Shown here piece after piece: positions 52,680-61,800 of a DNA stretch of 64,000 nt (its first letter is position 1; each line of letters starts with the position of its first letter). The stretch is from positions 538,846 through 602,845 of the forward strand of contig NZ_JAODUA010000003.1 in NCBI RefSeq assembly GCF_025399895.1, given 5' to 3'. The notes under the pieces were generated by a model. It was not told the origin of the DNA. It saw only the letters and a list, made by a program, of their open reading frames with translations, and did no database searches. The position numbers and the translations under genes are program-made. The stretch comes from Streptomyces sp. ASQP_92 (lineage in GTDB: Bacteria; Actinomycetota; Actinomycetes; Streptomycetales; Streptomycetaceae).

Positions 52680-52949
52680 ATGGCCGGACTGACCGCCACC
52701 GACCGCGACGTGATCGTCGACGCGATCTCCGCCGCGCTCTCGGAGGTACTCGACTACGAGCTGCCCCAACTCACCGAGGAATCACGGCTGTTCGACGAGC
52801 TCGGGCTCGACTCGACGGGCGTGTTCGAGATGCTGATGCGACTGGAGGAGGCGCTGGACATCGAGTTCGACACGGATTCCCTGGAGATGGCGCACTTCAC
52901 CAGCGTGCGGACGCTCGCCGACTTCATCGCCACGGAAATGGGCTCCTGA
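52680..52949 (+). CDS. acyl carrier protein (BtrI-like position)
   Basis: An 89-aa carrier protein, modified Ser in DELGLDSTGVFEML near residue 43. It is the third carrier of the cluster and lies directly after the decarboxylase, so it probably holds the amino-acyl intermediate used by this operon. Confidence 0.9.
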   Translation: MAGLTATDRDVIVDAISAALSEVLDYELPQLTEESRLFDELGLDSTGVFEMLMRLEEALDIEFDTDSLEMAHFTSVRTLADFIATEMGS

Positions 52950-52951
52950 CG

Positions 52952-53830
52952 ATGGCCGCGCACCCCGCCGGGGCATCGCCCGCGCGGCGGGCACCCGTCC
53001 GGTTCCCGCTGCGGCTCGACAGGATCGTGCACCGGAGCTTCTCCACCGGGACCACGCGGATCGACGACCCGTTCTCACGGCGGCACTTCGCCGATCTGAC
53101 CGCCCTGTACGGCGTCGAACCCCGGCCCGAGGCGGCGGACGCGGCGGGCAACACCTTCGCCGCCATGTCCGCCGCCCTCCTCGCCGACCTCACGCCCGAG
53201 CCCGCCGACATCGGCCTCGCCGTCGTCGCGCACGCCACCCCGGATCTGGACTGCCGGCGAGCCGCGGTCACCTGTCTGTCCGAGATCATCCCCGGACGGC
53301 CCCTGGTGTTCACCGTCGCGGACTGCGGCTCGGCGGCGCCGTTCGCCGCGCTGGAACTCGCGGACGCCTACATCCGGCGCCACGGGCACCGGACCGCCGC
53401 CGTGTTCGTCCTGGACCAGGCGAGGCTGCCGTACGAGACCGGGCGCCACCTCGCGGGCGACGCGGGCGCGGCGCTCCTGTTCACGGCCGCCGGGCGCACC
53501 GGATCGCTGGCGATGCGCCGGATGTCCGGGGTGGCGGCCGACGACGTTCCGGGCGCGGTGCGCACCGCCCTGGACGAGCTGGACTGCGATCCGGACGTGC
53601 CGGCCGTCCTCAGCCCCGGCCTTCGGGCCGCCCGCGACCTGCCCGGGCACACCGGGCTCACGGTCTCCGCCCCGGACGGGTTCCCGGCCTCGGGCGTGTT
53701 CGGCGCGCTGGCCGCGGAGGTCGGCTGCGTCGCACCGGCCGACGGCCGCGATGCCCGACGCGTCCTGGTGGACCACGACCCGGACTCGGCGGAGCTGAGC
53801 GTCTGCCTGCTCGACCAGGGAGCGCCATGA
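52952..53830 (+). CDS. divergent thiolase-fold (KASIII-like) protein
   Basis: A 292-aa protein two bases after the ACP. The segment FTVADCGSAAPFAALELADAYI has the Cys and helix expected at a KASIII nucleophile, and GLAVVAHATPDLDC resembles the early KAS core. The C-terminal half lacks clear His and Asn motifs. It may be a partner of the KASIII-like enzyme four genes upstream or an acyltransferase. It overlaps the next gene as ATGA. Confidence 0.6.
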   Translation: MAAHPAGASPARRAPVRFPLRLDRIVHRSFSTGTTRIDDPFSRRHFADLTALYGVEPRPEAADAAGNTFAAMSAALLADLTPEPADIGLAVVAHATPDLDCRRAAVTCLSEIIPGRPLVFTVADCGSAAPFAALELADAYIRRHGHRTAAVFVLDQARLPYETGRHLAGDAGAALLFTAAGRTGSLAMRRMSGVAADDVPGAVRTALDELDCDPDVPAVLSPGLRAARDLPGHTGLTVSAPDGFPASGVFGALAAEVGCVAPADGRDARRVLVDHDPDSAELSVCLLDQGAP

Positions 53831-54525
53831 CCACGCTGGTGCGGGACACCACCGGTCTGCTGGAGCGCTGTCACGACGCGGCCCGGCACGAGGGCCTCGC
53901 CCCCGCGCTCGCCGCGCTCGCCGACGGCGTCCTGCCCGGTCTGCTGCCGTGCGGGCCGGGCGGGCACGCAGTCGTCGCCGCGCCGACCCACGCCGGAGCC
54001 CACGCGCTCTGGCTGGACGGCGCACAGGAGCCCCTGGATCCGGCGCGCGCGACGGTACGGGGCGAACTCGGCCTGCCGGGCGGGCCCGTGGTCCTGATCG
54101 ACACCGGGCGGGCGGCACCGGCGGACCGCGGCGCGGACTCCGGCGCCGAGGAGCGGGCGGTGTACGGCCTGGGGCTCGTATGGCTGCGCCTCGGGCTCGC
54201 CCAGGCGCTGCGCGCCGCCTGCTTCACCCGCCTCGCCCACCGGCGCGTCGGCGACTCCACCCTGCTCCAGCAGCAGCTGGTGAAGGGCACGGTGGCCGAC
54301 GTACTGGCCGAACACCTGGAAATCCAGGCCGTGTTGAACGGAGCCCGCCCCGGCCACCTGCCACCCGGCATGCTCCACCATCTGCACGGGCGGATCACCG
54401 CCGCCGACCGCGAGCAGGTCCGGCTGCTGGGCGCGGCGGGCTATCTCACCGACAGCCCCGGCCTGACCGCCTATGTGTCGGAGCTGCTGGCCGAGGCGTA
54501 CGCCGTGGCGAAGGAGGCACCGTGA
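53827..54525 (+). CDS. helical acyl-CoA-dehydrogenase-related protein, probable partner subunit
   Basis: A 232-aa mostly helical protein. The C-terminal half (GLVWLRLGLAQALRAACF, then LLQQQLVKGTVADVLAEHLEIQAVL) resembles the final four-helix domain of acyl-CoA dehydrogenases but the FAD-binding beta domain is absent. It overlaps the true dehydrogenase gene (GTGA), suggesting a heteromeric complex. Weak family signal. Confidence 0.55.
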   Translation: MTTLVRDTTGLLERCHDAARHEGLAPALAALADGVLPGLLPCGPGGHAVVAAPTHAGAHALWLDGAQEPLDPARATVRGELGLPGGPVVLIDTGRAAPADRGADSGAEERAVYGLGLVWLRLGLAQALRAACFTRLAHRRVGDSTLLQQQLVKGTVADVLAEHLEIQAVLNGARPGHLPPGMLHHLHGRITAADREQVRLLGAAGYLTDSPGLTAYVSELLAEAYAVAKEAP

Positions 54526-55703
54526 CGCAGCTGGACGACCGTCTCCTCGTGCTGCGCGGGCAGATCCGCGAATGGGGCGCCCAGGTGCGTCCCCTCGCCC
54601 TGGAGATCGACCGCGACCCGGAGGCCATCCGCCACCACTTCGACCTGCCCGCCGTGCGCCACCTCGCCACGATGGGCGTCCCCGAGGAGTACGGCCATGA
54701 ACCCGAGAAGATCGGCGGCCACCGCTTCTTCGGGGTTTCCGCCCTCGAACGGGCCGTCGTCATGGAGGAGTTGGCCTGCGCCGACGTCGGCACCCTGGTC
54801 GCATCGCCCGGGCCGCTGCTGGCCGGTGTCGCGGTCGGCCTGTGCGCCGACGACCGGCAGAAACGCTGGTTCTACGGGCGGATGCTCGCCGAGCCGCTGT
54901 GGACCTGCTTCGCCCTGACCGAACCGGAGGGCGGCTCGGACGCGGCGGCGCTGCGCACCTCGCTGACCCCCGCACCGGACGGGAGCGCCCTGCTGAGCGG
55001 CGAGAAACGCTATGTCGGCAACGCCTGCCGCGCCCAGATCGGCGTGGTGTTCGCGCGGGCCAGGCCGGGGCCGCTCGGCATCACCGCCGTCCTCGTCGAC
55101 ACCGCCGGGCCGGGGTTCGACGCCCGGCCGCTCGACATGATCGGACTGCGTGGCGCCCGGATCAGCTCCATCGTCATGGACCGGGTGCCGATCCCCGAGG
55201 ACCGTGTCCTCGGCCGCCATCTGACCGCGACCCGGCGCGGGGTGTGGGCGTTCGTGCAGACCTTCAACGTGCTGCGGCCCGGCGTCGCGGCCATCGCGGT
55301 CGGCATCGCCCGCGCCGCTCTGGAGTACGTGGCCGAGCACCGGAGCACGCTGAGCGGCGCCGAGCGCGAGCGCTTCGAGGAGCTGGGCCGGCGCGTGGAC
55401 GCCACCCGCCACCTGGTGCACCACGCCGCCGCGGCCGTGGACGCGCGCGGCACCGACGGCCATCTGGCGTCGGCCGCCAAACTGCGGGCCGCCCGCCTCG
55501 CCGAGGACGTCACCCTGGCGGCCGCCACGTTCTTCGGGCCCGGGGCGCGCCTGTCCCACCCCTTCCTGGACAAGCTGGCCCGCGACGCCCGGGCGATGGA
55601 GTTCCTCGAAGGCACCGGCAACATGCAACGGCTCAACCTCTTCCAGGGGCTGCTCGGCGGAAAGGTCGACCGCGACCGCCGCCGCCACCCGGCCGAGGCC
55701 TGA
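54522..55703 (+). CDS. acyl-CoA (acyl-ACP) dehydrogenase
   Basis: A 393-aa FAD-dependent dehydrogenase starting at GTG 54522 after AAGGAGG. FAD/substrate motifs are CFALTEPEGGSDAAALRT near residue 130, GEKRYVGNACRAQIGVVFARA, and the C-terminal RDARAMEFLEGTGNMQRLNLFQGLLGG. It would desaturate an acyl chain at C2-C3; in this operon the likely substrate is the ACP-bound aminoacyl intermediate. Last gene of the operon. Confidence 0.9.
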   Translation: MTQLDDRLLVLRGQIREWGAQVRPLALEIDRDPEAIRHHFDLPAVRHLATMGVPEEYGHEPEKIGGHRFFGVSALERAVVMEELACADVGTLVASPGPLLAGVAVGLCADDRQKRWFYGRMLAEPLWTCFALTEPEGGSDAAALRTSLTPAPDGSALLSGEKRYVGNACRAQIGVVFARARPGPLGITAVLVDTAGPGFDARPLDMIGLRGARISSIVMDRVPIPEDRVLGRHLTATRRGVWAFVQTFNVLRPGVAAIAVGIARAALEYVAEHRSTLSGAERERFEELGRRVDATRHLVHHAAAAVDARGTDGHLASAAKLRAARLAEDVTLAAATFFGPGARLSHPFLDKLARDARAMEFLEGTGNMQRLNLFQGLLGGKVDRDRRRHPAEA

Positions 55704-55722
55704 ACCGCCCCCAACACCAGCG

Positions 55723-55766
55723 CGTCAGCGGTGAGTCAGTCCGTCGTCAGGCCACCGGACCAGGAT
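55723..55766 (+). promoter_or_regulatory. SARP-type triple operator and -10 of the NRPS gene
   Basis: CGTCAGC (55723-55729), AGTCAGT (55734-55740) and CGTCAGG (55745-55751) at 11-bp spacing, 9 bp, then CAGGAT (55761-55766), close to the Streptomyces -10 TAGGAT. The NRPS start lies 90 bp downstream. Confidence 0.82.
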
Positions 55767-55855
55767 GAACCCATCCTTTACGGCCTTCACCCGGCCCGGC
55801 CCCGCACCTCTCGCACGATTCCGACCGCCGGCCCGACCTCTCCTGGGAGCCTGTG

Positions 55856-58800
55856 ATGACTTCGACTCATGGCACCGTGCTGCCGCTGACCGCGGGCCAG
55901 GTGGAGATCTGGCTCGACGCGCAGGGCGCCGGGCGCAACAACGCGTACAACTCCGCCGGTTACCTCGATCTGCGCGGGCCCCTGGACCGCCGGCGCTTCC
56001 GTGCCGCGCTGCGGCGGCTGTTCGAGGAGGCCCAGTGCCTGCGGGCCCGCTTCACCGACATCGAGGGCGAGCCGCGCCAGCACATCGAGCCGCTCGCCGA
56101 AGTGCCTTTGTTTGAACAGGACTTGAGGGAATCCGAGAATCCGGAGGGCGCGGCGCTCGACTGGATGTCCGCGGATCTGGACGCGGCCTTCGGACTCGAC
56201 GACTTCCCGCTGCTGCGCACCGCGCTCCTGACGGTCGGCGCCGAGCGCCACTACTTCTACCTGTGCGTCCACCACCTGCTGTGCGACGGGTTCAGCCAGA
56301 CCGTCCTGTGGCGCCGGCTCGCCGAGCTGTACGAGGCGGACCCGGACGGCGCCGTGCCGGGCCGGCCGCTGCCCCCGCTGAGCGAGCTGACCGACGCCGA
56401 GAGCGCCTACCGGGAGTCCACCGGAGCCCGGCGCGACCAGGCGTTCTGGCGGGGCCGGTTCCCCGAGCCGCCGGAACTCGTCACCCTGTCCCGCCGGACG
56501 GAGCCCCACGGGCTGCCGACCGGCTTCCTGCGTGTCTCCACCGCGCTGTCCGCCGAGGCCGCGCGCCGGCTGCGCGACAGCGCGCGCCGGGCCGAGGTCA
56601 CGCTGCCCACCGCGGCGGTGGCCGCCGTGGCCGTCCACACCCAGCGCACCGCGGGCACCGAGGAGGTCCTGCTCACCCTCGCGGCCTCCGCCCGCATGAG
56701 CGCCCGGCAGCGGGCCGTGCCCGGCATGATGGCCAACTACCTGCCGCTACGGGTGCCCGTGCGCCCCACCCTGACCAAGGCCGAGCTGCTGCGCCGCGCC
56801 TCCCGGGAGCTCGCCCAGGTGCTCAAGCACCAGCGGCACCGGGTGAGCGCGATCCGCCGCGACATGGGGCTGCGCGCCGACGACCGCAGGCCGTTCGGCC
56901 CGTTCGTCAACCTCCTGCCGCAGCAGGCCTCCCTGGTGCTCGGCCCCTGCACCGCCGAGGTGAACAACCTGTCCACCGGTCTCGTCGACGACCTGATGAT
57001 CACCGTCGTGGAGACCGCCGACGAGGGCATCGAGCTCCACCTCAACGCCAACCCCGGCCGCTACACCCCCGAAGAGGCGCGCGCCCACCTCGACCAACTC
57101 GCGCGATTCACCGAGGAGTTCGCGGCCGCCGCCGACGACGAACCGGTCGGGCGGGTGGGCGCGACGGCGGACGCCGAGGAGGCCTGGCTGGCCACCGGCA
57201 CCGGCCCGGTGCGCGCCGCCGACTTCAGCTGCGTCGTGGAGCGCGTCCGCGCCCAGGCCGCGCGGCGCCCCGAGGCGATCGCCGTCGAGGAGGACGGCGA
57301 ACGCCTCACCTACGCCGCCCTGGTGGGCCGGGCGAGCGCCCTGTCGCGCGGGCTTCCCTCCACCGGCCTGGTCGGCGTCCTCGCGGCGCCCGGCGCCGGA
57401 TTCGTGACCGCGGTGCTCGCCATCATGGGCGCCGGAGCCGCCTACGTACCCCTGGACCCGCACGCCCCCGTCGCCCGCACCACCGCACTGCTCGCCGACA
57501 ACGGCATCGAGCACCTGCTGGCCGACGCCGAGCACCGCGCGCTCGCCGAGCAGGCCGCGGCCGCCGCCGGACACCCCGTGCGCCTGGTCACCCCCGACGG
57601 CTCCGAGGACGCGGCCGACGCACTCGCCCCGCTCGCGGTGGACCCCCAGGACCTGGCGTACGTCATCTTCACCTCCGGCTCCACCGGCAAGCCGAAGGGT
57701 GCCATGGTGCACCGGGCCGGCATGGTCAACCACCTGCTCGCCAAGGTCGACGACCTGGGCCTCGGGGAGCACGACACGCTGGTGCAGAACGCCCCGGTGA
57801 CCTTCGACATCTCCGTCTGGCAGATGCTCGCGCCGCTCGTCGTGGGCGGCCGGGTGCGGGCCGTCGACCGGTACACCGCCGCCGACCCTGACCTCCTCTT
57901 CCCGCTGGCCGCCGCCGACGGCGTCACCGTCCTCGAAGTCGTCCCCTCGCTGCTGCGCGCGGCCCTGGACGTCTGGGACTTCGACGGCACCGAGATCGCC
58001 CTGCCCGGGCTGCGCCACCTCATGGTCACCGGCGAAGCCCTGCCCGCCGACCTGTGCGAGCGCTGGCTCGCCCGCTACCCGCACATTCCGCTGGTCAACG
58101 CCTACGGCCCCACCGAGTGCTCCGACGACGTGACCCACGCGCACATCTCCCAGGCCCCGCCCCAGGACCGGCCGGTGCCGATCGGCATCCCGGTCCGCAA
58201 CACCCGCCTGTACGTACTCGGCGACGACCTGCGTCCCGTCCCGCACGGCACCCCCGGCGAGCTGTACGTCGCCGGGGCCGGGGTGGGCCGGGGCTACCTG
58301 GGCGCCGCGGCCCGCACGGCGGCGACCTTCGTCGCCGACCCGTTCGGAGCGCCGGGCTCCCGCATGTACCGCACCGGGGACCGCGTGCGCTGGGACGAGC
58401 ACGGCCAACTGACGTTCCTGGAGCGCCGCGACGACCAGGTCAAGGTGCGCGGCCACCGCATCGAGCTCGGCGAGATCGAGGCGGCCCTGCGCGGCCACCC
58501 CGCCGTGGCCGACGCCGCGGTCAAGGTGACCGACGACCCCAACGGCGGCAAGCAGCTGGTGGGTTACGCCGTCCCGCGGGACGGGGAGGTCCTCGACCTC
58601 GGCCCGGTCCGCGCCCATCTCAAGCAGACCCTGCCCTCCTACATGGTGCCCCAGCACCTGGTCGCCCTCGACCGGCTGCCGCTGACCGCGCACGGCAAGG
58701 TCGACCGCAAGGCGCTCCCGCTGCCCCGGCCGGACGCGGGCCCCGACAGCGTGGCCGCCGTGGCGGGCACCCCGCACTCGCGCGAGGAGGAGATCCTCTG

Positions 58801-61800
58801 CGCGGTCTTCGCCGAGATCCTCGGCCTGCCCTCGGCCGGCGTCGACGACAACTTCTTCGCCCTGGGCGGCGACAGCATCAGCACCATCCTCGCGGTCAGC
58901 CGCGCCCGCAAGGAGGGCCTCTCACTCACCCCGCTGCTGATCCGCAAGCACGGCACCCCCCGCGCGATCGCCGCCCTGGCGACGTCCGGCGCCCCCGGCC
59001 TCCCCACCGAGACCGACGACGGCACCGGCGAGATCGAACTCGGGCCGATCGCCGCCCAGTTGAGGGAGGACCTCGCCGCCCTGGACGAGCGGTCCCGGCA
59101 GTACAGCCAGTACGTGGTCCTCACCACCCCCGCCAACCTGGACCTCGACACGCTGCGCACCGCGGCCGCCGCCGTCCTCGACCGGCACCCCGCCCTGCGG
59201 ACGCGTCTTTCCGTACCCGCCCCGGGGCTGTGGTCCCTGACCGCCCCGGAGCCAGGCGCGGTGGCCGCGGCCGATGTGGTGCACCGCGTCGATGTCTCCG
59301 CCCTGGCCGACGACCCGGCCGCGCTCGCCGCCGCCGTCCGCGAACAGATCGATCTGGCGCGCACCCGGCTCGCCCCCGAGCGTGGCCTGGTGACCCAGCT
59401 CGTGCTGCTCGACGCGGGGCCCGGCCGGCCCGGCCGTCTGGTGTGGCTGACCCACCACCTGTGCGTGGACGGCGTCTCGTGGCGCATCCTGGTGCCCGAC
59501 CTCGCCGCCGCCGTCGCCGGAACCGCACCCGACCCGGTGCCCACCTCCTACCGCCGCTGGACCAGGCTCCTGGGCGAACAGGCCAGGACCGCCGGCCGGC
59601 TCGCCGAATTCCCGCTGTGGGCCGAGCAGTTGACCGGCGCGGCCATCCCGGTCGGATCCGGCCCGCTTGACCCGGTGCGCGACACCTACGGCAGCGCGCA
59701 CCGGCTGCGCCTCGAACTGCCCGCCGACACCACCGCCACCCTGTTGTCCGGCGCCCCGGGCGCCGACGGCGAGGTCAACGACCTGCTCCTGGCCGCCCTG
59801 GCGATCGCCGTCGCCGACTGGCGGCGCCGGCACGGCGACCCCTCGCCCGCCGCGACCCTGGTCGAGCTGGAGGGCCACGGCCGCGAGCAGTTCACCGACG
59901 ACGTCGACCTGTCCCGCACCGTCGGCTGGTTCACCAGCGTCTACCCGGTCCTGCTCGGCCTCGGCGAGGGGATCGACTGGGACGAGCTGTGGGCGGGCGG
60001 GCCCGGCGCGGGCTCCGCCGTGCGCGAGGTGCGCCGACTGCTGCGCCGGCTGCCCGACCACGGCCTCGGCTACGGACTGCTGCGCCATCTCAACCCCCAG
60101 ACGATGCCCGCCCTGGCCCGCCACGGCACCCCCGCGATCGGCTTCAACTACCTCGGCCGGTTCCGCACCGCCGAGCCGGCCGGCGACTGGTCCCTGGTCA
60201 CCGAGGACGGTGTCGTCGGCACCGGCACCCACCCGAGCATGCCGCTGCGGCACACCCTCGCGGTCACCCCCGTGACCGAGGACCGGGCGGACGGTGCCCA
60301 CCTGGTCGCCGACTGGATCTGGGCGCCGGAGGTGTTCACCGACGACGACGCGCACGACATCGCGCACAACTGGTTCCGGGCGCTCGACACCCTCGTACGC
60401 CACCGGGAGAGTGCGCGGTCCGCCCCCGAGGTGCTGCCGCTGTCCCCGCTCCAGAAGGGCCTGCTCTTCCAGGCCGAACTGGACAAGCAGCACACCGACT
60501 CGTATCTGATGCAGGTCGTCCTCGACATCGAGGGGCCCTTCGACGCGGACACCTTCCGCGCCGCCGCCGACGCGCTCCTGGCGCGCCACGCGGGACTGCG
60601 CGTCTGCTTCCCCACCACGCCCGGACAGGAGGAGCACCTCCAGACCGTGGCGCCGCACGCCCGGACGCCGTGGAGCGAGGCCGACCTCACCGCCCTGGGC
60701 GACGAGGCGGAGCGCACCGCCGAGATCGACCGCCTGACCGACGCCGACTGGGAGCGGGGCTTCGACCTCGCCACCGCCCCGCTGCTGCGGTTCACCGTGC
60801 TGCGCCTGCCCGGCGAGCGCGTCCGCCTGCTGTGGACGCTGCACCACCTCCTGGTCGACGGCTGGTCGATGGGCGTCCTGGCCCGCGAGCTGTTCACCCT
60901 GTACGCGGCCGGCGCCGACCCCCGCGCGCTGGCGCCCGCCCCGCCCTATCGCGACTACTTCGAGTGGCTCGCCGGGCAGGACGTACCGGCGGCCCGGGAC
61001 GCCTGGCGCGCGGCGCTCGACGGGGTCTCCGAACCCACCCGCCTCGGCACCGGCGACGGGACCGACACCTCCCGGCTGCCCGAGTCGGTGGCGTTCGAGC
61101 TGACCGAGGAGCTCACCACCCGCCTCACAACCTTCGCCCGCGAGCACAGTGTCACCCTCAACACGGTCCTCCAGGCGTGCTGGGCGGTCGTCCTCGGCCG
61201 CCGCACCGGCCGCTCCGACGTCGTGTTCGGCGCCGTCAGCTCGGCCCGGCCGCCGGAGCTGCCGGGCGTGGACGGCATGGTGGGCCTCTTCATGAACATG
61301 CTGCCGGTACGGGTCACCCTCGACCCCGCGCAGCCCTTCGCCGAACTGGTCCGCCAGGTGCAGGCCCGGGGCACCGACCTCCTGGACCACCACCACCTCG
61401 GCCTGTCCGAGGTGCAGCGCGTCGCGGGCGTCGGCGATCTGATCGACACCGTGCTCAGCTTCCAGAACCAGCCCAGGGCCGACCTCGCCGAACTGGGCGC
61501 ACTGGTACCCGGGCTGCGTCTGACCAACGGCACCACCCGTCTCGCCGCCGAACGCGGCCTCGCGGTCCTGGTGTACCCGGGCCGGCGCCTCGGCCTCAGC
61601 GTCCAGTACCGGCCCGCCGGATACGCGAAGGACGCCGTCGAGGCGGCCCTCGGCCAACTGGTCCAGGCCGTGCACGCCCTGCTCGACAGCCCCGAGACTC
61701 CTCTCGGGGGTCTCGCGCTGCACCAGGACGCCGAGTTCCGGCGCATCGTGGGTCAGTGGGGCGGTCGCGCCTCGGACACCCCGCGCCCCGTGATCCCCGA

